A DNA stretch of 64,000 bases from Chinchilla lanigera (lineage: Eukaryota; Chordata; Mammalia; Rodentia; Chinchillidae), in the NCBI RefSeq assembly GCF_000276665.1, contig NW_004955402.1:6536869-6600868 (forward strand), given 5' to 3'. The position numbers were made by a program, and so were the translations under genes. Shown piece after piece: positions 45,362 through 57,117 of the stretch (its first letter is position 1; each line of letters begins with the position of its first letter). Under the pieces are notes generated by a model, which saw nothing but the letters and a program-made list of their open reading frames with translations, did no database searches and was not told the DNA's origin.

Positions 45362-48300
45362 TGTTTTTATTGTTTTATTTTTTATTAGTACACGTGTGCT
45401 GTTCATAATGTTTGTTTTGCATTCCTTGTTAGGGCTGATGTGTGGACAGAGGACATTGCAGTTCTTTATTTCATCCATTTCCCCTCCTCTCCCTCACCCC
45501 TTCCTTCACCTCTCAATCCCCTTCCCATTTGAAAAAGATCTATCTCCCTACTTCCTATTATCTACCTTTTGTTTTGTTCTTTATCTATATTTAAGCAGTA
45601 TTTAAGTTTATATGTCTGATTCATTTCACCTAACATTATGGACTCCAGGTTCATCTATTTTCCTACAAATTATTCAAGCTTATCCTTCTTTTGACGTAGT
45701 AGTACTCTATTGAATATAAATGCCACAGTGTCTTTAGCCACTTCCAAGATCTAACTAATAGGAATAATGCTGTAATAAGCATGGGTACACATGTATCACT
45801 ATAATATGTTGTGTTTAACTCTTTGGGGAAAATAACTAGAAAGGGAATGGCTAGGTCAAAATGAATTCCTAGTTTTAGTTTTCTGAGGAATCTCCATACT
45901 GATTTTCATAATGGTTGCACTAGCTGACATGCTCACCAACAGTGTAGAATGGTTCCTTTTTCCTCTGCAATCTCACCAGCACTTTTTATCATTTTATTTC
46001 TTAATGATACCTGTTCTTTCTGGAGTAAAATGGAATATCTAGGGTGTTTTAATTTGGATTGCTCTAATGGCCATCAATGTTGAACATTTTCTCATGTATT
46101 TATTGGACATTTTGAAAAATGTCTATTAATTTCATGTGCTCATTTTTGATTGGCTCTTTTATTTTTGGGTGGTTTTTGTAGTTCTTTATATAGTCTAGAT
46201 ATTAGTCCTCTGAGGAATAGCTGACAAAAATGTTTTCCCATCCTGTAGGTTTTCTTTTTGCTATTCTGTTGGTTTTTTCCTTTGCAATACAGAATCTTTA
46301 AAATTTTATATGATCCCATTTGTAGATTCTTGGTACTATTTCTTGTGCCATTCGGGTTCTGCTCAGAAAGTCTTTTGACTATACCTGTGTCTTCAAGATT
46401 TTTACCAAGTTTATCTTCTGGCAGATTGTTTCTGTTTTAACAGTTAGGTCTTTGATCCATTTTGATGTTAGTTTAGTACATGGTGAGAAATATGGGTCTA
46501 GATTCAATCTTCAGCAAGTGGATACACAATTTTCCCACTATAAATTATTAAAGGAGATATCTTTCCTTTAGTGTATGTCTTTGGCCCCTTCGTCAAAGAT
46601 CAAATCCTCTGTTCTGTTCCATTGATCCATATGTCCATTTTTCTGCTCGTACCATGCTGCTTTTCATCACTGTAGCTTTGTAATATACCTTGAAATTCAG
46701 GATCCCTTCTGCTTTGCTTTTTTTGCCCAGGATTGCATTTGGTATTCTGGGATTCTCCTGGTTTCACATGAATTTTATAATTGTTTTCTCTAGTTCTGTA
46801 AGGAATGCTATCAGTATTTTGACTGAGAATTGTTAAATCTGTTATCAGTTTTGGAAGCATGATGATTTTGACTGTATTCGTTCTGCTTATCTAGGAACAA
46901 GGGAAATCTTTCCATTTTCTCATGTTCTTTTCAATCTCGTTTTTCAGAGCACTGCAGTTTTATTGTAGAGGTCTTTTCCCTCCTTGGTTAGGTTAATTCC
47001 TAAGTATATAATTATTCTGGGTGCTTGTGAATGGTATTACTTCCTTTATTTCTTTCTGAATGAGTTCATTATTGGTGTCAAGAACTTTATTGATTTTTGT
47101 GTGTTGATTTTGTATCCTGCTACATTGCTGAATTTGGGTATTAATTCTAGGAGTATTTAGTGGAGTTTTTTGGCTCTTCTACATAGAAAATCATGTCATC
47201 TGCAAATAATAATAATTTAACTTCTGTCTTCCCTGTATGTATCCCTTTTATTTCTTTCTCTTGGCTGATTGCTCTGGTTAATGTTTACAGTACCGGTTTG
47301 AACGGGAGTGATGATAGTGGGCATCCGTGTCATGTTTCAGATTTTAGAGGGAAAACTTTGTTTTTCCCCATTTAGTATGATGTTGGCAGTAGCTGAGTTA
47401 TAAATGGCTCCTATCAGATTGAGAGAAGGTCCTTCTATACCTGTTTCTTCAGAGTTTGCATTAAAAAGGTATGCTGTATATTCTCAAAGACTTCTTCTAT
47501 CTTTTAAGATGTTCATGTTATATTTTATCCTTGCATCTGTTTATGTATTAAATTACAATTATTGATTTTGCATATGTTGAATTATCCTCCCATTCCTGGG
47601 ATTAAGCTTTTTTGATCACGATTATAACCTTTCTGATAATTTGTTGCATTCTGTTTGCTAGTGACTTATTGAGGATTTCTGCATCTGTGTTCATTAAAAA
47701 GTTGTCCTGTAGTTCTTTTTGTTTGTTTAGATCCTTGTCTGGTTTTGGAATCAGAGTAATGCGATCTTCCAGGACTGACCTTAGGAGTTTCTCCTTCCCT
47801 TTTGCTTTCTTAAAGACTTTGCAGAGTACTGACATTAGATCTTCCCTGATGTTCTTGGAGAGTTCTACAGTGAATCCATCAGGACCCAGGTTTTCTTACT
47901 TGGTAAGTTATTAATTACTGTTTTAATTTCATTGTTATTGGATTACTCAGGATTTTTTATCTTCTTACTTCATTTTTGGTAATTCATATGTATCTAGGAA
48001 TCTCTCCATTTCTTCCGAATTCTCCAATTTATTTGTATACAGGTTTGAGAAGTAGTTGCTAGTGATCTGGATTTTGGCAGTGTCTCTTGTGATTTTCACC
48101 TTTTTTATATCTAATTGCATTGATTTGGGTCTCTCCTTTTTTTGGTAAGATTGGCTAAATGTTTATTTTGTTCATTCTTTTATAGAACCAGCTCTCTTTT
48201 TGCGGGGAATCAAACTCAGTACCTGTGCTTGTCAGGCAGACACTGTGTCACTGAGCTACCTCCCCGGCCAAGAACCAGCTCTTTGATTCGTTGATTCTTT

Positions 48301-49080
48301 GTATATTTCTTTTTACAGTCTCAGTTTCATTGATTTCTGCTTTGATCTTTATAATTTGCTTCCTTGTACTAGCTCAGAGTTTGGATTGTTTTTATTGTCT
48401 AAGACCTTGAAGTGTATCATTAGATTATTTATTTGTGGTGTCTTTGTTTTTCAGATGTGGGCATTCACAGCTACATACTTCTCTTTTAGGACTACTTTTA
48501 TTGTGTCACATAAGTTCTGGTATGTGTGCTGGTGTTATTGTTTAACACTAGAAATTGTCTTATTTCTCCTTTGTTTCCTTTTTGATCTCTAGATTTTTCA
48601 AGAGTGCATAATTTCTGTGGTGTCTTTTGCCATTGATTTCTAGTTTCATTGTACTGTGATTTGATAATGTGCACAGTATAATTTCAGTTCTTTTGCATTT
48701 TCTTACCCATGCTCTATTGCCTGCTATGGGGTCTGTTTTAGAGAAAATCCCATGTGTTGCTGAGGAGAATGTGTATTCTGTTTCTGTCGTGTGGAACCCT
48801 GCAGATACCTATTAAGTCATTTGTTCATAGGGTTTGGTTCAACTCTGATATTTCTATGTCGACTTTTTCGCGCAGTTGATTTATCTATTTATAACAATGG
48901 GGTATTGATGTCCACTGTTATAATTGTGTTGAAGTTTATCTGATCTTTTATGTCCAGTGGTGTTTGTTTTATGAAGTTGAATGTGCCGGCATTCAGTGCA
49001 TAAGACTTCATTGCTGCTATTTCTAAACAATTTCAAAATTGGGTTGGCATTCAATTTACTAATCCAATTTGATAAGGTTT
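45362..49080 (-). mobile_element. LINE-1, about 3.7 kb, endonuclease to 3'UTR, minus strand
   Basis: The longest L1 of the window, read right to left. It starts inside the ORF2 endonuclease domain (near 48780-49070), passes through the reverse transcriptase (minus frame 47602-47835 with ITLIPKPDKD) and a catalytic FADD motif at 47192-47206, then the ORF2 C-terminal region and a 3'UTR with a polypurine tract (antisense of 45480-45535). It ends in a T-rich run near 45365-45390, the antisense of the A tail. Many stops and frameshifts make it inactive, and its 5' end is truncated. It is close in sequence to the L1 at 5690-7228, and an ID is inserted in it at 48196-48270. Confidence 0.93.
48184..48282 (-). 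mobile_element. ID-type SINE in the L1, 12-bp target-site duplication, reverse orientation
   Basis: The body is 48196-48270: a short T stretch, 'gcggggaatcaaactcagta' and 'tgtcactgagctacctcccc', antisense ID. The repeats agaaccagctct are identical at 48184-48195 and 48271-48282. The A tail is short. It inserted after the host L1. Confidence 0.95.
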
Positions 49081-49973
49081 TTTTTTTTTTTAATCTGGTG
49101 CAACGCTTGTGATTTCATGTTTGAAGAATACATATCTTAATCCCTTTATCACAGTATGCTTCACCACCAGCAGGAGATATTTTCAGATTTCCAGCTTCAA
49201 TTTCAACCTAGAAAAGATGCCTAGGAAAACCTTTAAAAACCAACTATTGAAAACTAATTTCTTCTGCATCTATCTTATTTAGTTAAATTTCCAAGTTTTC
49301 ACATTAATGTTTGGATCTAAGTCATTTAAAATCTTTTTTATTGACAGAGGTGCTAATGAGTTCACTGGGACTTTGAAAATATTCTCATAACAGAAAAGGC
49401 ACAGTGCCAGTGCAAAGGAAAACATGCACAGCTCTGGCTTCTACCTCTGTTTGTCCTGCCTTTTCCTCCCCAGGCCCTTCCTTATTTCATGTATTTGACC
49501 AATATTTATAAAACACTAAGTCATAGTTTTCATCTGTAAGTATCCATTTATAAGTTAGAAGATATTGCTATTTTCCAGTCTCTTACAGCCAAAACTTGGT
49601 CTGTTTCATTTTCTTTGATGTTAAATTACTCTGTTCATAGACTCCGGAATGAAAATTGGTGTCAGTTCACTATTCGACTCTTTTTCCCCCAAGCAATTGT
49701 TTCCAGCCCATTTCACTGGGTTGTGTTACTGGCTCGACTGTTAGTGCTACTACCATCCTTCTCTAAGCCTTTATATAGCAAATATAAAAAACTGCAGAGG
49801 TGTCCTGAGTTATTAACGTTACTTCGCTGATGGCTTGGGTTTTGACCTAGTTTTAATAATTTATGCATAATTTGGAAAATATAAGTGAAACATTAAAAAT
49901 AAGGTGCAGTATGAATTCCAGCCAGAGCTGGCTGTGTCCCAGGCCCAGCTGCAGCTCAGCCCTGCCTCTGCAG
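49081..49973. other. Unexplained unique sequence
   Basis: A T-run at about 49078-49091 marks the L1 edge. After that no repeat or gene is recognised. The 49615-49830 open frame has no domain. Confidence 0.4.
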
Positions 49974-50107
49974 TGTGCTCCAGAGAAGCCCTGGCTCTAG
50001 CAGGGGGTTTGGAGGTAGTTGAGTCTTCAGGGAAGCTCACCGGGGCTCACTGAGGAAGGAGTCGCAGGGACCTCCAGTTCTCCTCTGGGACTGGCTCTTC
50101 AGTGCAG
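49974..50107 (+). other. Splice-bounded segment with stops in all frames
   Basis: The acceptor 'cagccctgcctctgcag' ends at 49973 and a donor GTAAAA follows at 50108, bounding 134 bp. All three plus frames contain stops, so it cannot be an internal coding exon. It could be an untranslated or noncoding-RNA exon, or chance. Confidence 0.12.
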
Positions 50108-50154
50108 GTAAAAGCCTGGGCGAGTGACAAACATGAAATATTTAAAGTGATCTC

Positions 50155-50532
50155 TGTCGTAGTCATTTTCCTTGTCACTGGGACTCAATGCCCAACACCC
50201 ACCATTTAAGGAAGGAGAAGTTTATTTTGGCTCACACTCTGTACAGGTTTTAGTCCACAGGATAGCATGGCAGAGAGGATGCAGCTCGTAATGGGGCACT
50301 AGGGAGCGGAGAGAGTCCAGGGAGGAGCAGAGAAGCGATAAATCCTGCTGTGTCCTGCCCTGACTGATGCAGCTCTGCAGCTCCAGCCCTCCTCCTAACA
50401 GAGAGTCAGCTCTAAATGCATTGACGGGCTAATTCACTGATGAACATCACGCCTCGTGATCCAGTCAACTTCCCAAAGCCCCAGCTATGAGCACATGAGG
50501 CTTTGTGGGGACATCTAGGTGTAACCCTAACA
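50155..50532 (-). mobile_element. ERVL-MaLR-like LTR, reverse orientation
   Basis: The plus strand shows antisense LTR marks: 'aggagaagtttattttggct' near 50214 (antisense of the polyadenylation end), 'gctaattcactgatgaacat' near 50429 and 'atccagtcaacttcccaaag' near 50460. It ends 'gtaaccctaaca', which is antisense TGTTAGGGTT. No internal sequence and no clear 5-bp duplication. Confidence 0.8.
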
Positions 50533-52674
50533 ACTCCGTAAGGATAGTCTTTTGTGTTATGTAGTTTTACACTCATGCTTCAAGGCTAAGCAGGTCACAA
50601 TACCTCTTCTCGTAATTTAGATTATCAGTGCTTTGCTTCCATGAGAGGCTGATTCCTGTCTTTGTTCTCACACCAGTAACTTCTGTCAGCTCTTTGTAAG
50701 GCATGCACTAACATCCTCCCCAGCCATAGTGCCCATCACTTGGCATCTCCCTACCACTTCTTCTCACTCTCCAGCAGCACATGACCTCGCTTGGTCCCAT
50801 CATCCCACCGTAGGGGATATTCACTCTGCGCTGCCTGGAATTGACTTCCTCTCCAGCATTGTCACCTGGCTGCCTCCTCTGAGCTTCAAGGTCACTTCTC
50901 AGCAGCCACACATATTGTTATGTAGAAATAGGAAAGATCAAAAAACACTACCAAGCCTGTTTCGATGCTGTCGGTCTAGCAGCGTGGGTTACATCAATGT
51001 ACTCAAAGCTTCTGTTTTCAAGAATTGAGTTTATTCCAATACCATGCTGAGAACAGGGTGTGAGGTTACAGGTTTCAGTGCTTATGCTTATGGCATTCCC
51101 ATTCTTTGTTTGAAAGGCACACTGGACCAACCAGGACAGTTACACCATAAGGTCTACTCTTGTTTATTTGAACTCAATAAGTTGGTTCATCTGGCATTTG
51201 AGAACAGAATAGATATTCAACTCAGAGTTCAGTTTTTTAAATTGTTTTTCTGAGGTAAATGGAAAAAGAACTGAAAGAAGTAGAACTCTCCCTTCCCTTA
51301 AGAAGTTTTATAAATAAGAACTTCTTGATAGGAGGAAAATCTTGCCTCAACCCAAATGTATTCTTGAAATGCCTTTCCCCCTCTAGTTAATGAGACTGTG
51401 TAAGCTGATTCCTCCTCTCTCTCTTTTTCTCATCTCTTCACCATGAGTTCTGTGTTGCTTCTTGGTTTCTCTTGATGGTGATTTAGTCATTCCAGAAATG
51501 AGGCAGCTTCGGGGAGCAGATGCCACACCGATACACCTGTCCCCTCAGCAGGGCTTTGTGGGGAAATACTGTCCTGAGACCATCATCAGTGTCCTAACCC
51601 ACGTGCGTGGGTCCGTGTGCATCCCCAGGAAGTTGCCTGGAAGCTGAGTCCTGGAAAAGGAGAGACAACCACAGGCGAGAAAAGAGGGAGCTCCATGCTT
51701 TGAGCCTTGGAAGGACTTGAAATGGGAATGCAACTTGACCAGATTGTGCTTAAGCTTAAGCAAGGTCTCTGTGGTGACTCTATAAAGCATGGGTGGGAGA
51801 GGAGGAAAACGACAAACTGAGAGAACAACTGGGGTGATTTAAATTACCCACAAGAGACAGTGGCGGCTTAGGTAAGGTGACGATACTGGTGAAGGAGAGG
51901 AGATATGTTTTCGTGATATAATGAAATTTTATATTTCTGTGACTGTCGTCACTTGGTATTCAAGCCTTATTTAAAGTAAAATTTATATATGAACTTCTTT
52001 TGGGATCAATTATTAGGTTGAGAGAGCATTTATATGTGGATTGCCAGTGGCTTATTAATTCTTGTCAAGTAATCACAAGACAATCATGAGAGGTGTAGAA
52101 GTAAAGTAATGGAGAACTAAAGAAAGATGTGATTTATAGCTGTCATTGTGGCACAAATATTGCAGTGTGCTGAACTTAGAAAAAGCAATTGTTTAAAAGA
52201 AAAGAATAAATTTCAAATTTACATTCATAAAGGAAACACAATGAATAGCCTGTAACTTTAGGTTGAGTTTATAAACTTTAAGAGAGTTTATATGAAGTAC
52301 ATTCTTTCTAGATTCTTCTTTCTAAATTGAGATTCATAACAACTCTCTGAAGTCATCAGGTGCTTATTTAATGTATCTTCCAGAAAATTAGCATACTTTG
52401 AAATACTTCAAATGAAAATAACGATTTCCAAATACACTTTCTCTACTTCTAGAATAATCAAATTCTATTTTTAAAAGATTTAAAAATTACTTTAAAGAGA
52501 AAAAAACTACATTCCTTAGAACTTTTGTGAGAGCAAATAGCAGTTTCTTTGTGGCTTTTAATTTGGACACAAAGTTTTACTGAAAATTCATAATGGATTA
52601 AATATGCAACAACATTTACTTGTAAAAATGGATTGGTTTTTAGAACAATTTCTCAGAAAAGTTATAGGAAAACA
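50533..52674. other. Unexplained unique sequence, about 2.1 kb
   Basis: No clear repeat or exon. Several open frames of 60-99 codons (for example 50729-51028 and 51545-51828 on the minus strand) overlap in multiple frames and have no domain. Confidence 0.4.
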
Positions 52675-53850
52675 GAGTTCCCATCTGCCCTCCTTCCTTT
52701 TGCATACTTTATCCTATTATTAGCATCTTGCAATTACCTTTCTTACAATTCATGGTGATTCACTAATATTAACGAAAGCTCACAGTTTACATTAAGGATC
52801 ACTGTATGTTGCATATTGTATGAGTTTTGACAAATGTATGATTTCATGCATCCACTTCTACAATACCTTAGAGTTTTACTGCTCTAACTTTTCCCTGTGC
52901 TCCAACAATTTATGCCCCTCCATTTTTACTATGGACTCCTGATACCCACTGATCAATTTCCTGTCTGTATAGTTTTGCCATTTCCAGAACGTCATCTAGT
53001 TGGATCATATAGGATGTAGTTTTTTAAACACCACCTTCTTTAAATAATCAATATTTATTTAAAGTTCCTCCGTGTCATTTTTTAGCTTGATAACTTACCC
53101 TTTACATTGCTGAGCAATGTTTCATTGTCTATATCTACAGCTGTTTATCTACAACCTATTGATAGGTGCTGGTTGATCCTAGTCATGGCAGTTATGAATT
53201 AAGCTGCTGTAAATAACATTTATGTGCAGGTTTTTGTATAAATGTAAGTTTTCAACACATTTGGTAAGTGGCTAGGAGTATGATTGCTGGATCATGCTGT
53301 GAGCCTGCGTGAGCCTTTGTAAGTAGCTGCTAGCATGTCTTTCAAAGCATCCATACCATTTTGCCTTAGTACCAATAATGTATGTGAGTTTTGTTTCTTC
53401 TAAGGTCTGTTTCTTTTTTTAAATAGCATTTGCTTAGTTGTCAAAGATGAATTGACTATGTTTGTGGATTTTTTTCCTGGGGTCTCCATTGTGTTTTGTA
53501 GATAGTCTGTCTTTTCCCAAATACTGCCCTGTCTTGCTCACCATAGTTTTACAAGTCTTGAAGTCAGGCAGTATCATACTTTGACTTGGTTCTTCTTTAA
53601 TACTATGTTGGCTATTTTGGGTTGTTTGCCTTTCGTATAAATTTTGGAATCAAGACTGTTGACATCTATAAAATAATTGGATATGACTGGGATCAGAATT
53701 GTGTAAAGTCTATAGATCAGAATTGTATGAAGTCTATAGATAAAGTTGAAAAAAATTAACATTTTAACAATATGAAGTCCTTTTAATATCTTTACTGTGT
53801 AGATTTTGTTTTACTGTTATCCTGAGTGTTTTACAATGCATATTTTCTAT
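52675..53850 (-). mobile_element. Old LINE-1 (L1M-like) 3' part, minus strand
   Basis: Antisense old-L1 3'UTR near 52677-52860 ('gttcccatctgccctccttc', 'ctattattagcatcttgcaa') leads into the antisense ORF2 end: 'gctgagcaatgtttcattgt' near 53110, 'gaattaagctgctgtaaata' near 53196, 'gtatgattgctggatcatgc' near 53278 and 'acaagtcttgaagtcaggca' near 53551. Highly diverged and inactive, similar in age to the copy at 23.5 kb. Short indel-rich gaps occur throughout. Confidence 0.75.
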
Positions 53851-55544
53851 ATAAGCTGTTATGCAACTTAAAATTCCTCATTTTAAATCTGGTACAATTT
53901 CACCGACTAATACTTTAAAATGCCACTGTTTTGAATAATATTTTGTAGTAGTGCAAACAAAAACAAAAGTTGCAGCATCTGGAGAGGTCATAATGAAATA
54001 AAAATCACGTGAATAATAGTTAGGGTTTCCCAAGAAATGTTTACTCCATATTCAGTTTTCTCCACAGTTCTGGTCTCAAACTGAATCAGATTTCCCAGTA
54101 AGATCCGCATTGAACCTAGACATTGACTTGGACTCTGTTCTGCATCATCTAGGATGTGAGCTCCAGATTCTGAGCCAGACTCAGTTCGCAACCAGAATCA
54201 CGGAAAGAATCGAGTTTGTGAACTGAGGTACCACTGTACGTAGTCATTGAGAAGTAGACCCTGGTGCAGAACATTCGTTGACGGGATGATTTTCATAAAA
54301 ACCACAGCTTTACATCTGGTGGTCTACAATAACTGAGTGTATACGGTGTTCATCCCTCTTCAAATTAGGAAAAAAACCTACAACATTAACAGTTCATCAT
54401 TTCTGAGTGTTTTTGTGCTGTAACAGGTTAAATTTAATACGACTCTGTAAATTAAAAAATGGTGGCAATGTGAAATAGAAAGTCTCCAGTGAAGAAGTGA
54501 TTAAAAGTCTACCAATTCAATTTATTTCCTATAATTTGGTCTGTCGGTGACTTGAAGTAGCATTTTCCATTATTGCAAAGAGAATCTAAAGTAGCTCATG
54601 TGAATGAGTCCAGCTGGAAAATATTGGCTAACCTATAGTTTTCTCTCAATAAATTTTTGAAATTGAATGAATGAGCAGTTTTTAAAATGAATGAGTAGCA
54701 AATACCGAGGGACACAGGAAAAGTAATAACAGAGTTTTAACTAAGACCAGTTAGTATGCAGAAATTGCCACAACTTTTTAAGAAATTAGCTTCTTATCAA
54801 TCAAGACAAAAGGTGAAACATCAGATACCAGTGTCTTTTACATAGAAATTTTAGTTATAAATTTAATTCGTAAAATAACACAATTAAATTGTTGATTCAA
54901 TAGGAAAAATAATTTAAAGTAATTGTTTACAGAGAAGACTAGTCTCTTCAGTTACCTTTTCACCACGGTGACCTTGGGTAGAAGCGGACCCGACCCCACA
55001 GTGACAGTACAGAAAATGAAGGGTGATGGTTACGGTTCCCCTCTCTTTCCACTGAGTTCTTGTATTTACATTTCTACCTATGCAGTGTTAGTATACTAGA
55101 AATTGAAAAGTGGCATTTCTCTAAGAAATGTTTTAGTTCTCAGTAACTTACTGAATAAAAACTATACTCATTAAGCACTTTAAAGAGAAAAATTAAAATT
55201 TTAAATACAGATACCCCTTTGATAACTGTCTTAGAACATTTAAGGAAACACTAACTTAAACCTTGAATATACGCACTACATCATGAGATAATATCTAACA
55301 GGCATTGCTCAGGGCCCTGGGAGTAAAAACGATGAGTGGGGAGCAGATGACGAGGGCGATGCACATCAAATGGGATGCAGGGGTGTGGGCTGACCTTCAA
55401 AGTCAACTCTGGTGTGTGATCTAAAATTTATGTGTGTCCACAGAAGGTCAGATGAGCCCAGGGGTAGCGAGGAGAAAGGAAGAATGTCCAGTGACAGTGC
55501 TGGACACGAGGCGCATATAATGGGAGTGGCAGTCATCATAGTAC
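53851..55544. other. Unexplained unique sequence
   Basis: No confident feature. The segment 54020-54235 ends in 'tgaactgaggtaccactgta', faintly like the edge of a Tigger-type DNA transposon, but too uncertain to call. A weak MIR/L2-like string ('caggcattgctcagggccct') lies near 55300. Confidence 0.35.
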
Positions 55545-55990
55545 AGTGATCCCTGGTTACCTACATTTATAGCAGCACAATTCATAATGGGTAAACTGTA
55601 GAAGACACCTCTATGACCATCAGCAGATGACTGGATAAAGAAAATAAAGTACTACTAGGCCATAAAGAAGGATAAATTTGAGTCATCTGTAGGAAAATGG
55701 ATGGACTTTTGAAAAATAATGCTCAGTGAAATAAATCAGAAATAGTTAAATATCGTGTGGTTTCGCTACTATGAGAAACCCAAAATGTAAATAATTTCAA
55801 GAACAAAAACAAAAACAAAAAAAGTGATGGAAAGAGGAAACAGGGAAGGAGGCTCTGTGGAGATGCAAAGGGAATTTGTGGATGGAAAGAGAGGATAGCG
55901 GGGGGTAAATATGATCCAGATGTGACATATGACCAGTTCCCTTGGACGGATGTAATTATATACATCACACACATATACTAGTAAAAAATA
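55545..55990 (+). mobile_element. LINE-1 3' end, plus strand
   Basis: 'agcagcacaattcataatgg' near 55571, 'aaaatggatggacttttgaa' near 55695 and 'aatgctcagtgaaataaatc' near 55718 are the end of ORF2. A 3'UTR follows, with a polypurine part near 55828-55900, ending in an A-rich tail near 55983-55989. Strongly 5'-truncated. Confidence 0.85.
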
Positions 55991-56455
55991 AGCAAACATG
56001 TTAATGGCTTTCACAAAGGGCTTAGAATGGAGAAAAACAGTTGTCCATTAAAGCTGTACAGATAGCTTCTACAAGTATTATGAGATCCTGAAACTATGGT
56101 TCTCTCTGGCAATAAAAGCAGATTAATGCTCCTAATAAAAATAAAAGCACTCTGATTTCCCTTTTTCATTAAAGAAAGGGAAGAGATTTTTTGCTTTCTA
56201 TCCCATCAGTAGGACCTTGGGTGACATGTATCATGCCCTGTCTAGGTTTATTAATGCTTGGAACACCACCACTGAACGAATCAGCAGGTCTGTTTGTGCA
56301 GGTTATATACAATCCCAGTTTACTGAATAGATTTAGAACAAGGAGGTGTTATGCATGGTGAAAGATTTGTCTTCTCTACTAAATTGAAATTGTGATCTAG
56401 CCCCATGAGAACATTCTTGGCTTTTGACAGAGTATATTTTTAATGCATTAGCCAG
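55991..56455. other. Unexplained unique sequence
   Basis: No repeat or gene recognised. Confidence 0.4.
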
Positions 56456-57117
56456 TGTTGTAGTCAGGGTTTGCAAGGGACTAGATTTAATACAGGACAC
56501 ATAGTTCATAGAATTATTTTATAATATTAACCCAAAGAGTCAAATGCAGAAGAGTACCAAAGATCTATCCATGTACTAGAGACCCAAAGAATCGAGCTGA
56601 GGGCCTGGATCCCACAGCAATGTCCTGCATGAATCCATCTGAAGACCTAGAGCCCATAGCAATGTCCTGCACAAGTCCAGCTGGAGGCCTAGAGCCCATG
56701 GCAATATCTCAGGCAAATCTGTACCAAGGCTCTGTACTGGGAAGGCCCAAAGGCCAGTGGTGGAAGCTAGAATGTCTACACCAACAGGATGAAAGATCTG
56801 TGCCAGCAGGCTGAGGGATCTGCACTGACACTAGGAAGTGATGCTCAAGGTCAGGACCAGAGCTCCCCCAAAGAGAACCATAGCCATCCTCAGTGACAGC
56901 GAGGGCCTGAGCTACTCCAGTGATGAGAAGAACTGAGTTCATATCAGGAAAACCAGCGTAGCAAGCTTCTCCAGGAGAATCAACAGCACACCATCTTCCT
57001 CTCCAGTTCTGCTTTTATGCTGTTGGCAACAACTCTCAGGTGGGCACTCCACAGTCAGAACCATCCTGATGCAGTTTAGCTGGGTGTTCCAAGTTGACCA
57101 TTAGTTAATTCACCACA
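56456..57117 (-). mobile_element. ERVL/MaLR-like LTR, reverse orientation, with internal 42-bp repeats
   Basis: The left edge 'gttgtagtcagggtttgcaa' and right edge 'ccattagttaattcaccaca' fit the antisense of a retrovirus-like LTR family that ends in such motifs. The middle is rich in short repeated units. No flanking internal sequence was seen. The family is uncertain. The open frame 56620-56814 runs through the repeats and is not a gene. Confidence 0.5.
56596..56721. repeat. 42-bp tandem repeat inside the LTR
   Basis: Units starting 'gcaatgtcctgca' occur at 56617 and 56659, with a diverged third at 56701 ('gcaatatctcagg') and a partial one before 56617. The period is 42 bp, so the frame through it repeats a 14-residue block (LEPIAMSC type). 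Confidence 0.85.

Noticed and set aside
54020..54240. Possible DNA transposon end (Tigger-like)
   Set aside because: Only a faint resemblance at one end, no matching inverted end found by eye.
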